52,445 nucleotides of DNA from an uncultured Faecalibacterium sp. Its GTDB lineage: Bacteria > Bacillota > Clostridia > Oscillospirales > Ruminococcaceae. The stretch covers positions 1-52,445 of the forward strand of contig CAKTGS010000004.1 of assembly GCA_934561485.1 (NCBI GenBank). The letters are read 5' to 3'. Of the stretch, positions 7,980-16,372 are shown piece by piece. The position numbers and the translations under genes were made by a program. The notes beneath the pieces were generated by a model, which was not told the origin of the DNA, searched no databases, and worked only from the letters and a program-made list of their open reading frames with translations. Numbering within the stretch: the first letter of the stretch is position 1; every line of letters begins with the position of its first letter.

Positions 7980-8876
7980 ATGAACGACCTCAAAATTACC
8001 CGCCGCAGCTTTCTGTGTGCCGCCGGTCTGACTGGTGCTGCTGCCGCTTTGACCGCCTGCGGCGGCAGCGCATCTTCCAGCAACACAGCATCTTCCGCTG
8101 CATCCTCCGAGGCCGCTTCCTCCGAAGCAGCCACCGGGGAGAGCGTGGAACTGATCGTTTTTGCCGCTGCCTCTCTGACCGAGACCCTGAACGCCATCGC
8201 CGAGACCTACTCTGCCGAGAACCCGGGCGTGACCTTCAGCTTCAACTTCGATTCCTCCGGCACCCTCAAGACCCAGATTCAGGAAGGTGCCGACTGCGAC
8301 CTGTTCATCTCTGCCGGTCAGAAGCAGATGAACCAGCTGGACAGCACCGCTTCCGCCGATGTGAACACCGAGGGCCTGGACTTTGTGGACAGCGACACCC
8401 GTGTGGACCTGCTGGAAAACAAGGTGGTGCTGTGTGTGCCGGAAGGCAGCGACAAGGGCATCGACAGCTTCGATTCTCTGGCCGAGCACCTCAAAGCGCA
8501 GGACATTCTGTTCTGCATGGGCAACAGCGATGTGCCCGTGGGCCAGTATACCCAGAAGATCCTGGCCTACTACGACCTGGACGAGGAAGCACTGGCCGCA
8601 GCCGGTGCCATCACCTACGGCTCCAACGTCAAGGAAGTGACCACCCAGGTCAGCGAGGCCAGCGTGGATGCCGGTGTTGTGTACTGCACCGATGCCTACA
8701 GCGCAGGCCTGACCCCCGTGGACGAGGCCACCAAGGAGATGTGCGGTCAGGTCATCTACCCCGCCGCCGTGCTCAAGGCTGCCCCCAACGCCGAGGCTGC
8801 CAAGGAATTTCTGGCCTATCTGCAGACCGACCGTGCCGCAGCCGTGTTCGAGAGCGTGGGCTTCAGCGCCGTATAA
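7980..8876 (+). CDS. modA: Molybdate-binding lipoprotein of ABC transporter
   Basis: This 298-residue protein begins with ITRRSFLCAAGLTGAAAALT and a lipobox ending in TAC (Cys23 or so), so it is probably exported (twin-arginine-like) and lipid-anchored. A serine/alanine-rich linker precedes a periplasmic-binding type II domain: LIVFAAASLTETLNAIAETY, GTLKTQIQEGADCDLFISAG, and VCVPEGSD. These are the ModA signatures. It captures molybdate (or tungstate) and delivers it to ModB. AGGAGAATGAAAC provides the ribosome site. Its gene sits directly after the cofactor synthesis genes and is followed by modB after 10 bases. Confidence 0.93.
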   Translation: MNDLKITRRSFLCAAGLTGAAAALTACGGSASSSNTASSAASSEAASSEAATGESVELIVFAAASLTETLNAIAETYSAENPGVTFSFNFDSSGTLKTQIQEGADCDLFISAGQKQMNQLDSTASADVNTEGLDFVDSDTRVDLLENKVVLCVPEGSDKGIDSFDSLAEHLKAQDILFCMGNSDVPVGQYTQKILAYYDLDEEALAAAGAITYGSNVKEVTTQVSEASVDAGVVYCTDAYSAGLTPVDEATKEMCGQVIYPAAVLKAAPNAEAAKEFLAYLQTDRAAAVFESVGFSAV

Positions 8877-8886
8877 AGGAGCAGGC

Positions 8887-9558
8887 ATGGACTGGTATCC
8901 GTTGTGGAACAGCCTGCGCATTGCCCTCATCAGCTGCGCAGCGGTGTTCTTCCTCGGCATTTTTGCCGCCTATTACATCGCCAAATTGCCCCGCACCGTC
9001 AAGGGCGTGCTGGATGTCATCCTTACCCTGCCCATGGTGCTGCCGCCTACCGTAGTGGGTTACTTTTTGCTGCTGCTGTTTGGTGCCAAGCGGCCCTTGG
9101 GCATCTTCTTCATGGAGCATTTTGGCATCAAGCTGGTCATGAACTGGTACAGCGCCATCTTTGCGTCCATCGTGGTGGCCTTTCCGCTGATGTACCGCAC
9201 AGCCCGCGGTGCCTTTGAGAGTTTTGACGAAACGCTGGCGTGGTCGGCCCAGACGCTGGGCCAGTCCAATGCGTGGATCTTCTGGCGGGTGCGGATGCCA
9301 GCCTGTCGGCAGGGCATTCTGGCAGGTACCGTGCTGGCCTTTGCCCGCGCTCTGGGCGAATACGGTGCCACCAGCATGATCGCGGGCTATACCCCCGGCA
9401 AAACGGCCACCATTGCCACCACCGTGTACCAGCTGTGGCGCACCAATGACGAAGCTGGTGCCGTGCGCTGGGTGCTGGTGGATATCGTCATTTCCGCCGT
9501 GGTGCTGCTGGCCGTGAACCTGTTGGAGAAAAAGCAGAAAGCAGGTGGCCGCGCATGA
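8887..9558 (+). CDS. modB: Molybdate ABC transporter permease
   Basis: This 223-residue protein has about five membrane segments and the permease EAA loop (ETLAWSAQTLGQSNAWIFWRVRMP). ARALGEYGATSMIAGYTPGKTATI is the strongly conserved ModB/CysT signature. It forms the membrane channel for molybdate. The ATG at 8887 with GGAGCAGGC upstream is preferred over an in-frame earlier start inside modA. It overlaps modC by four bases (ATGA). Confidence 0.95.
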   Translation: MDWYPLWNSLRIALISCAAVFFLGIFAAYYIAKLPRTVKGVLDVILTLPMVLPPTVVGYFLLLLFGAKRPLGIFFMEHFGIKLVMNWYSAIFASIVVAFPLMYRTARGAFESFDETLAWSAQTLGQSNAWIFWRVRMPACRQGILAGTVLAFARALGEYGATSMIAGYTPGKTATIATTVYQLWRTNDEAGAVRWVLVDIVISAVVLLAVNLLEKKQKAGGRA

Positions 9559-10601
9559 GTTTGGAAGTATGCATTGAAAAAAAGCTGAATGGCTTTACCC
9601 TGCGTTCTGAGTTTACTGCAGGCAACACGGCCACGGCCCTTCTGGGGGCCTCCGGCTGCGGCAAAAGCATGACCCTGCGCTGCATCGCGGGCATTGTGAA
9701 GCCCGATCAGGGCCGCATTGTGCTGGACGGCACCGTGCTGTTCGACAGTGAACAGCACATCGACCTGCCGCCCCAGCAGCGGGGTGTGGGCCTGCTGTTC
9801 CAGAACTATGCGCTGTTCCCCAACATGACCGTGGAGCAGAACATTCTCTGCGGTCTGAAAGCGGAAAAAGACAAAGCCGCCCGCAAGGCCCGCTGCGAAG
9901 AGATGCTGCGTGCCATGCGGCTGGAAGAGCTGGCCAACCGCCGCCCGGCGGAGCTTTCCGGCGGGCAGCAGCAGCGCACCGCCCTGGCCCGCATCCTGGT
10001 GGGCAAGCCCAAAATTCTGATGCTGGACGAGCCGTTCAGCGCACTGGACAGCTACCTGCGCGAGGAAGTGGAAGGCGAAGTGGGCAGCCTGCTGGCCGGT
10101 TTTACCGGAACCGCACTTCTTGTTACCCACAACCGGGACGAGGCCTACCGCCTGTGCCCGGATATGGTGGTGATGGACAAAGGCCGTGTGCTGCGCACTG
10201 GTGCCACCAAAGCCGTGTTTGCAGACCCCGGCAGCACTGCCGCCGCCCGCCTGACCGGCTGCAAGAACATTCTGCCCTGCACCCGTGTGGACGCGCACAC
10301 CGTGCGTCTGGACGGATGCGGTCTGCTGCTGACCACGGCGCTGCCGGTGCCGGAAGGCTGCACCGCTGTGGGCATCCGCGCCCATGACTTTGCCCCCTGC
10401 GCCGCCGATGCGCAGAATGCTTTGCCGGTAACGGCCGTGTCCACCAGCGAGAACCCCTTTGACTGGAACCTGATCCTGCAATTGCCGGGCGGGACGGACC
10501 TGTGGTGGAAGGTGAGCAAGACCACGCTGACTGCCGCAGAGCCTGCGGCCCCGGCCTGCCTTGTCGCGCCGCCGGAGAGCATTATGCCGCTGGCGGATTG
10601 A
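9555..10601 (+). CDS. modC: Molybdate ABC transporter ATP-binding protein
   Basis: This 348-residue protein contains Walker A GASGCGKS near residue 32, ABC signature LSGGQQQRTALAR, Walker B ILMLDEPFSALD and the H-loop LVTHNRDEA. The C-terminal 120 residues form a divergent regulatory (TOBE-like) domain. It powers molybdate uptake with ModB. Its start overlaps the modB stop. The following 210 bases up to the T-box promoter hold no convincing gene. Confidence 0.94.
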   Translation: MSLEVCIEKKLNGFTLRSEFTAGNTATALLGASGCGKSMTLRCIAGIVKPDQGRIVLDGTVLFDSEQHIDLPPQQRGVGLLFQNYALFPNMTVEQNILCGLKAEKDKAARKARCEEMLRAMRLEELANRRPAELSGGQQQRTALARILVGKPKILMLDEPFSALDSYLREEVEGEVGSLLAGFTGTALLVTHNRDEAYRLCPDMVVMDKGRVLRTGATKAVFADPGSTAAARLTGCKNILPCTRVDAHTVRLDGCGLLLTTALPVPEGCTAVGIRAHDFAPCAADAQNALPVTAVSTSENPFDWNLILQLPGGTDLWWKVSKTTLTAAEPAAPACLVAPPESIMPLAD

Positions 10602-10811
10602 AGGCCCGATCTGCAGGGCTGCAGGACCTTCTGTTTTTTCACGGAGCGGCAGATGGTCCGGAAACCTTCTCGCTGCAGGCGAAAGCGTGCGCAGTTCTTC
10701 ATGGCAAGGCCGCTCTCCCGATGATACGGCACTGGCCGTGTCCGGCCTCCTGTACGCGGCACTGAATTTGTTTTTGCTGAAAAAATTTCTCAAAAAACGC
10801 TCAAAAAACTC

Positions 10812-10840
10812 TTGACTTCATTTGCATGAAGTGATAAAAT
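10812..10840 (+). promoter_or_regulatory. Promoter of the T-box/trpB unit
   Basis: TTGACT (10812-10817), a 17-base spacer and TAAAAT (10835-10840) form a near-consensus housekeeping promoter immediately before the T-box leader. Confidence 0.75.
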
Positions 10841-10847
10841 GCACCCA

Positions 10848-11147
10848 AACCAAAGAGAAAGCATAAGTACCACCGCAATTCCCCTGCTTTTACAGAGAGT
10901 GCCGGGTCGGCTGAGACCGGTGCAAGGCAGATGCCGGTGGGAATGGGCTTTTGAGGGCAAACCAAACCGTGCCGCAGCGGCGCGCAGTAGGGGCGACGGA
11001 GAGCGTCTTCGTTAACAAAGCCGGTATGTGTTGGCATATCACGAGTGGGCAGGGTCGTTCCTGCCAAGATTGGGTGGCACCGCAGGAGTGTTGAATGTTC
11101 CGCTCTTGTCCCAATGCACGAATGTGTTTTGGGACAAGGGCGTTTTT
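10848..11147 (+). ncRNA. T-box riboswitch leader, probably sensing tRNA-Trp
   Basis: The leader has an AGAGAG-type stem I segment near 10895, the near-invariant T-box GGGTGGCACCGCAG at 11072-11085, and a terminator (CGCTCTTGTCCC pairing with GGGACAAGGGCG, then TTTTTG) at 11101-11147. The bulge TGGC is what tRNA ending in G73-CCA would pair with, as in tRNA-Trp. A TGG at 10944-10946, in the GAATGG context of a specifier loop, is the likely specifier codon. Uncharged tRNA-Trp should therefore block termination and allow trpB expression. Stem I has not been folded computationally. Confidence 0.88.
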
Positions 11148-11203
11148 GTTTTCCTTGTCCCGCAGCAAAGGGCGCAGAACAGCGCCCGGAAAGGACAAGC
11201 CTT

Positions 11204-12592
11204 ATGAAAACCGAACCGAACATCCCGTACAAGATCTACCTGGAAGAATCGGAGCTGCCCACGGCATGGTACAATGTGCGTGCCGACATGAAAAACAAGC
11301 CTGCACCGCTGCTGAACCCCGGCACCCTGCAGCCCATGACGGCCAAGGAGCTGGACGGCGTGTTCTGCGATGAGCTGGTGCAGCAGGAACTGGACGACAC
11401 CACGCCCTGCATTCCCATCCCGGACGAGATCCGGGAATACTACCGCATGTACCGCCCCAGCCCCCTGTGCCGTGCCTACCGGCTGGAAGAAGCCCTGGGC
11501 ACCCCGGCCAAAATTTACTACAAATTCGAGGGCAACAACACCAGCGGCAGCCACAAGCTGAACAGTGCCATTGCGCAGGCCTACTACGCCAAAAAGCAGG
11601 GCCTGAAAGGCGTGACCACCGAGACGGGCGCCGGCCAGTGGGGCACGGCGCTGTCCATGGCCTGCAGCTACTTCGGGCTGGACTGCAAGGTGTACATGGT
11701 CAAGGTGAGCTATGAGCAGAAGCCCTTCCGCCGTGAGGTGATGCGCACCTACGGGGCATCCGTTACGCCCAGCCCCAGCATGACCACCAACGTGGGCCGC
11801 AAGATCCTGGCCGAGCACCCCAACACCACCGGCAGCCTGGGCTGCGCCATCAGCGAAGCCGTGGAAGTAGCTACCAGCACCCCCGGTTACCGCTATGTGC
11901 TGGGCAGCGTGCTCAACCAGGTGCTGCTGCACCAGAGCGTCATCGGCCTGGAGACCCAGGCAGCCCTGAAAAAGATCGGTGTAAAGCCGGACATCATCAT
12001 TGGCTGTGCCGGCGGCGGCAGCAATCTGGGCGGCCTGATCAGCCCCTTCATGGGCGAAAAACTCCGGGGCGAAGCAGATTACCGCTTCATCGCCGTGGAG
12101 CCTGCCAGCTGCCCCAGTCTGACCCGCGGCAAGTTCGTATACGACTTCTGCGATACCGGCATGGTGTGCCCGCTGGCCAAGATGTACACCCTGGGTTCCG
12201 GCTTTATCCCCAGCCCCAACCACGCAGGCGGCCTGCGGTACCACGGCATGAGCAGCATCCTGAGCCAGCTGTATCACGATGGCCTGATGGAGGCCCGCAG
12301 CGTGGAGCAGACCAGCGTGTTTGAAGCTGCCGAGCAGTTTGCCCGTGTGGAGGGCATCCTGCCCGCCCCGGAGAGCAGCCACGCCATCCGCGCGGCCATG
12401 GATGAAGCGCTCAAGTGCAAGGAGACCGGCGAGGAAAAGACCATCGTCTTTGGCCTGACCGGCACCGGCTACTTTGACATGGTGGCCTACGAGAAATTCC
12501 ATGACGGCAAAATGAGCGACTACATCCCTACGGACGCCGACCTGCAGAAGGGCTTTGACGGCATCCCCCGTTTCCCCGGCAATGAGATCTGA
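11204..12592 (+). CDS. trpB: Tryptophan synthase beta chain, TrpB2 type
   Basis: This 462-residue protein is longer than classical TrpB (about 400) and carries the TrpB2 pattern: NNTSGSHKLNSA with the PLP lysine at residue 118, TETGAGQWGTAL, the phosphate loop GCAGGGSNLGG, and GLRYHGMSSILSQLY. It joins indole and L-serine to give tryptophan. The start at 11204 follows AAAGGA. No trpA or other trp gene is adjacent, and the TrpB2 class is known to work without a tight TrpA partner, so indole salvage is plausible. Regulation is by the T-box leader. A strong terminator follows. Confidence 0.95.
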   Translation: MKTEPNIPYKIYLEESELPTAWYNVRADMKNKPAPLLNPGTLQPMTAKELDGVFCDELVQQELDDTTPCIPIPDEIREYYRMYRPSPLCRAYRLEEALGTPAKIYYKFEGNNTSGSHKLNSAIAQAYYAKKQGLKGVTTETGAGQWGTALSMACSYFGLDCKVYMVKVSYEQKPFRREVMRTYGASVTPSPSMTTNVGRKILAEHPNTTGSLGCAISEAVEVATSTPGYRYVLGSVLNQVLLHQSVIGLETQAALKKIGVKPDIIIGCAGGGSNLGGLISPFMGEKLRGEADYRFIAVEPASCPSLTRGKFVYDFCDTGMVCPLAKMYTLGSGFIPSPNHAGGLRYHGMSSILSQLYHDGLMEARSVEQTSVFEAAEQFARVEGILPAPESSHAIRAAMDEALKCKETGEEKTIVFGLTGTGYFDMVAYEKFHDGKMSDYIPTDADLQKGFDGIPRFPGNEI

Positions 12593-12610
12593 GCAGATTT
12601 TTTGAAAAAC

Positions 12611-12646
12611 GAAGGCCCCCGGTGAAGGTTCACCGGGGGCCTTTTT
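12611..12646. terminator. Strong terminator between trpB and the convergent chromate genes
   Basis: A 15-base perfect stem (arms 12612-12626 and 12629-12643) is followed by a T-run on the plus strand. On the minus strand the A-rich 5' side gives a short T tract as well, so it may serve both trpB and the convergent chrA pair. Confidence 0.85.
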
Positions 12647-12665
12647 CATCGTTCTGGCGGGGTGC

Positions 12666-13223
12666 TCAGTGCAGCAGGCCCAGCAGCAGGTTGGCGGCAC
12701 CGCAGCAGAGCATGGTAAGGATCGGGTTGGTTTTGAACTTGCGCAGTGCCACAAAGGCAGCTGCAAAAATCAGCAGCCCGGTCCAGTTGACGGAAGCCAT
12801 GGCGGCGGCCTTGCCCTGGAATGCCACCAGTTCCAGGATGGAAAGCCCGGCTCCGGCGATCAGGGCCACCACGGCGGGGCGCAGGCTGGCCAGAACGCTT
12901 TGCAGCACCGATATATTTTTGTAGCGGTAGTATACGAATGCCAGCAGGGAAACCAAAATCAGGGAAGGCAGAATGCACCCGAAGGTGGCAATCAAGGCCC
13001 CGGCCGGCCCGGCGATCCGCAGGCCCACAAAGGTGGCGGAGTTGACTGCAATGGGGCCGGGGGTCATTTCGGCAATGGTCACAAGGTCGGTGAATTCGCT
13101 CATGGTCAGCCAGGGGTGCCCGGCAACCACCTGATCCCGGATGAAGGGAATGGCGGCATAGCCGCCGCCAATGCTGAACAGCCCCACCTGCAAAAAACTG
13201 AAAAACAGCTGTGCGTAGATCAT
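12666..13223 (-). CDS. Chromate transporter family protein, half-size (second gene of pair)
   Basis: This 185-residue membrane protein has the ChrA half-domain motifs: FFSFLQVGLFSIGGGYAAIPFIRDQVV near the N-terminus and DLVTIAEMTPGPIAVNSATFVG near residue 45. Five or six hydrophobic segments follow. Short-chain ChrA proteins usually work as pairs, in chromate efflux or transport of other oxyanions; in anaerobes the real substrate is uncertain. ATG overlaps the end of the partner gene by four bases (TCAT on the plus strand at 13220-13223). Confidence 0.9.
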   Translation of the reverse strand: MIYAQLFFSFLQVGLFSIGGGYAAIPFIRDQVVAGHPWLTMSEFTDLVTIAEMTPGPIAVNSATFVGLRIAGPAGALIATFGCILPSLILVSLLAFVYYRYKNISVLQSVLASLRPAVVALIAGAGLSILELVAFQGKAAAMASVNWTGLLIFAAAFVALRKFKTNPILTMLCCGAANLLLGLLH

Positions 13224-13801
13224 GCGGCTTCTCCTTTCGACTTCCCGTGGTGCAGAACTTCCAGCAGGATGCCCAGCAGGGCACAGGCCAGAATGATGTA
13301 GATCACATTGACGTGGAACACGGTGTTGGCCGCAAAAGTGCCCGCCATAATGGCCAGATACACCGGTTTGTGCTGCCGGATCACGTTTCCGCCCAGGCCG
13401 CACACCACGTCCAGGATCACGGCGGCCACACCGGCCTGCATTCCTTTCAGCGCAAGGGCCACGCAGGGGTTGGCGGCAAAGGCCGTGTAGAAAAGCGAGA
13501 TCACCGAGAGGATCGCCATGGGCGGGAGAATGGTGCCGACCACGGCGGTGACCATGCCCCAGAAGCCGCCCACCCGCCAGCCGACCAGAATGGCGGCGTT
13601 TACGGCAATGGCACCGGGGCTGGACTGCGCCAGCGCGGCCAGATCCAGCATTTCGTTCTCCTCAAGCCAGTGCAGCTCGTCCACGAATTTGCGCTTCATG
13701 AAGGTGACGATGACAAAGCCGCCGCCAAAGGTAAAGGTGCTGATGTACAGGGTGCTGAAAAAGAGCGTCCGGAGTGTTCGGACATCTGCGTGTTTGTTCA
13801 T
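13220..13801 (-). CDS. Chromate transporter family protein, half-size (first gene of pair)
   Basis: This 193-residue membrane protein contains LYISTFTFGGGFVIVTFMKRKFV and DLAALAQSSPGAIAVNAAILVGWR, the partner version of the ChrA half-domain motifs. I chose the ATG at 13801 because AGGAAG lies 8 bases upstream; a GTG at 13810 would overlap that ribosome site. With the downstream gene it would form a heterodimeric short-chain chromate transporter. Confidence 0.9.
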   Translation of the reverse strand: MNKHADVRTLRTLFFSTLYISTFTFGGGFVIVTFMKRKFVDELHWLEENEMLDLAALAQSSPGAIAVNAAILVGWRVGGFWGMVTAVVGTILPPMAILSVISLFYTAFAANPCVALALKGMQAGVAAVILDVVCGLGGNVIRQHKPVYLAIMAGTFAANTVFHVNVIYIILACALLGILLEVLHHGKSKGEAA

Positions 13802-13959
13802 AAGATCCACTTCCTGTTCAAAAGAGAAATACCGGGCGGCGCACCGGCTGCCCGCGTTTCAGTATACCACAGGACCGCCCGCATTGCCAGCAGCCCGGGC
13901 GGCGCAAAAGCCATTTGCTTTTGTGCCGGACTGTGGCACATTGAAGCAGAACCGACCAG

Positions 13960-13987
13960 AAGCCGCTCTGCTGTTGGGCGGCTTTTT
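13960..13987 (+). terminator. Orphan terminator-like hairpin
   Basis: AAGCCGC (13960-13966) pairs with GCGGCTT (13979-13985) and is followed by TTTTTG. The T tract is on the plus strand only, but no intact plus-strand gene precedes it. It may be left over from a lost gene in this decayed spacer. Confidence 0.4.
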
Positions 13988-14033
13988 GAACGCCTTGAAT
14001 ATTTGCTTTGCCAAGCCACACAGTGGAGGGCCT

Positions 14034-14126
14034 ATGCTTGAACCAGTTTACGGCACACTGCAGCCGGAAAACACCACCACAGCCATGGTCGGCCCTTCCG
14101 GTTCCGGCAAATCCATCCTGTGTCCC
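14034..14126 (+). pseudogene. Relic of an ABC exporter ATPase (Walker A only)
   Basis: The frame reads MLEPVYGTLQPENTTTAMVG followed by PSGSGKSIL, a good match to the LxIxPGTTTALVGPSGSGKST core of MsbA/MDR-type ABC ATPases. Only about 30 residues remain. Nothing matching the ABC signature or Walker B follows, because the sequence runs directly into the 3' end of the opposite-strand LysR gene. It is a gene fragment, presumably non-functional. The spacer 13811-14161 otherwise holds nothing convincing. Confidence 0.5.
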
Positions 14127-14161
14127 GTACATCTGCGGCGCACGGCGTGCTGTTTTTTGGC

Positions 14162-16090
14162 TCAGCCGGTTTCCTCGCTTGCGGGCAGGGCCAGCACATC
14201 GGTCAACGAAGCACGGATCAGGCCCATCAGCTCCTCCGACACCTCCGGCAGGGTGCGGCCCACGTGGCGGCCCAGCAGCAGGTACAGCGGCTGGGGCGGA
14301 TTCAGGGCGGCACAGCGGTTGTGGTGGCGGCGCTCGATCAGGTTCAGCGGCAGCAGCGAATCCGCAATGCCCAGGTTTGCCAGCTGGCGCAGAATGTACA
14401 TCTGCCCTTCGCAGGCAGCGGGCGGCATTTCGGAAAAGATCTGGGGCAGCAGGGCGTCCTGCAGGCCCCGCAGGGTGGAGTCGGGCTGTGCCAGCAGCTG
14501 CGGGCGGGCGGCCAGCCCGGAAGGGAACAGGTCGCCCGGCTGCCAGCCTTCCGGGCAGCTGCCCGGGGCAAAGCAGTACACCAGCTCGGTCAAGGTCAGC
14601 ACATCGCAGTGCAGCAGGGTGTGCTGCGTTTCCGAAGAAAGGAACACGCCCAGGTCGGCAGAGGAGTTCATCAGGGACTCCAGGGTCTGTTCCTGATTGG
14701 CTTCGGTGATGATCAGCTCAATGTCCGGGTGGCGGGCGTGGAACATCGGCACGGCGTAATCCCGCAGCTCCCGGGCAAACAGAGGGTCGCAGCTGATGTA
14801 CAGGTGGCCGCCGTGGCCCTGCCGGTAGGCCTTGGTGTGGGCAAACATTTCGTTCTCGATGCGCAGGATGTTGCGCGCGTTGTTGACAAAAATGGTGCCG
14901 GCGCTGGTGGGGCGCAGACGGTTGTGCTCCCGGGTGAACAGCGGGGTGCCCACCATTTCTTCCACGGCGCGCAGATGCCGCGAAAGGGCGGACTGGGCCA
15001 AAAAATGCCGCTCTGCCGCACGGGAAAGGCTTTGCTCATCCACAATGGAGATGATGTACTCCATCACCTTGCTGTCCAGCGAGACCTCCTGCATGGTCTG
15101 CAGGGCGGTGCCCACCGGCTCGTGCAGGGCGGTGTCCTTGTCCGAAAATTCGGCAGGGGAGCGGATCTCCTGCAGCAGCTCGTGCACCAGCGGCTCGTCC
15201 GTGGCCTGGTAGCGCGGGTCGGCCAGACGCTCGGCGGCCAGCAGTCCGGCCAGGTAGCGCTCCGGCCCGGTCAGGGTGTGCCCCAGCGGAAAACGCAGGT
15301 GCAGGGTCTGATACACCGGCGGGTCCAGCGGGCGGTAGGCCAGCTCCTTGCAGGGGAACACATGGGCGTTGCTTACCAGCCCCACACCCACGGCCTGGTG
15401 CATCATGGAGTCCAGCAGGATCACGTCATTGGACTCAAAGGCCACGACCGGCTGGAACCCTGCCTGCTGGAACAGCTGCTCTGCAATGAGCCGGATGCTG
15501 TGGCGGTGCCCCTGCAGCACAAAGGGGGTGTCCCGCAGGTCTTTCAGATGGATCTTTTCCTGCCGGGCCAGCGGGTGGGAGGCAGGCAGCGAGACCATCA
15601 GCTCTTCGTAGGCAATGGGAATGTCCGTGATCTCGGTGCTGGTGGCACCGGCACCCAGTGCCAGGTCCACCACGCCGCGGGCAATGGCACCGGGCTGCTC
15701 GGCGGCGTACAGCTCGGTGAGGGTCAGGGAGATGTCCGGGTACCGGCGGGAAAACTGGTTGTAGATCTTGCTGAAGATGATGGCACCGCGGTTGGGGGCG
15801 GTGGCCAGCCGGATGGATTTGCGGTTGACGCCGGTAACTTCCTTCATGGTCAGCAGCATACGGTTCTGCTCGTCCAGGATCTTCTGGGCGCAGTCCACCA
15901 CGTGGCGCCCCACGGCGGTGGGGTACAGGCGGCGGTTGTACCGCAGGAACAGCGCAAAGCCGAAGGTGCGTTCGCACTCGGCCAGAAATTTGCTCAGCGC
16001 CGAGGCCGAAATGTGCAGTGCCTGGGCGGCGTAGGTCAGGTTGCCGTAACTTGCAATGGTGGAAAGGTAATAATATTGACGGGTGTTCAT
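14162..16090 (-). CDS. Tandem double LysR-type transcriptional regulator
   Basis: This 642-residue chain contains two complete LysR regulators. Unit 1: winged HTH at residues 1-65 (QYYYLSTIASYGNLTYAAQA, HISASALSKFLAECERTFG), effector domain about 92-300. Unit 2: HTH at about 340-405 (YIISIVDEQSLSRAAERHFL, AQSALSRHLRAVEEMVG, PLFTREHNRLRPTSAG), effector domain about 428-630. A linker of about 40 residues joins them without a break in frame. Ordinary LysR proteins are about 300 residues and carry one copy. The ATG at 16090 gives a normal LysR N-terminus and has AAGG 8 bases upstream; a longer upstream frame adds no domain. It is divergent from tctC and so probably controls the galactarate/pectin operon. 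Confidence 0.92.
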   Translation of the reverse strand: MNTRQYYYLSTIASYGNLTYAAQALHISASALSKFLAECERTFGFALFLRYNRRLYPTAVGRHVVDCAQKILDEQNRMLLTMKEVTGVNRKSIRLATAPNRGAIIFSKIYNQFSRRYPDISLTLTELYAAEQPGAIARGVVDLALGAGATSTEITDIPIAYEELMVSLPASHPLARQEKIHLKDLRDTPFVLQGHRHSIRLIAEQLFQQAGFQPVVAFESNDVILLDSMMHQAVGVGLVSNAHVFPCKELAYRPLDPPVYQTLHLRFPLGHTLTGPERYLAGLLAAERLADPRYQATDEPLVHELLQEIRSPAEFSDKDTALHEPVGTALQTMQEVSLDSKVMEYIISIVDEQSLSRAAERHFLAQSALSRHLRAVEEMVGTPLFTREHNRLRPTSAGTIFVNNARNILRIENEMFAHTKAYRQGHGGHLYISCDPLFARELRDYAVPMFHARHPDIELIITEANQEQTLESLMNSSADLGVFLSSETQHTLLHCDVLTLTELVYCFAPGSCPEGWQPGDLFPSGLAARPQLLAQPDSTLRGLQDALLPQIFSEMPPAACEGQMYILRQLANLGIADSLLPLNLIERRHHNRCAALNPPQPLYLLLGRHVGRTLPEVSEELMGLIRASLTDVLALPASEETG

Positions 16091-16372
16091 GGCAGATACC
16101 TTATAAAAAGAGCGGAAAAAACGCGGCTTTTGGCTAAGATGCGGCAAAGAAACACGCAAGGTGGTTCAGAACCGTATAAAAGTAGTATAAGGCCTTTGTA
16201 GACGGAATGCAAGCTGCTGTGAACAAATTGTTATGAAAAAACGGAAATGTTGTGTATCGAAAAATGATGCGGGGAGTTGTACAATAAAATCACAAAGAAG
16301 GCGGGCCTCCAGGAGGAGACCCAGGAACACCTCACACTCGCAAGAGAAAGAGAATCAAGAAGGAGAACAACA

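Noticed and set aside
10602..10811. Short plus-strand frames between modC and the T-box promoter
   Set aside because: No ribosome site, no similarity, and frames conflict; likely modC 3' untranslated sequence and spacer.
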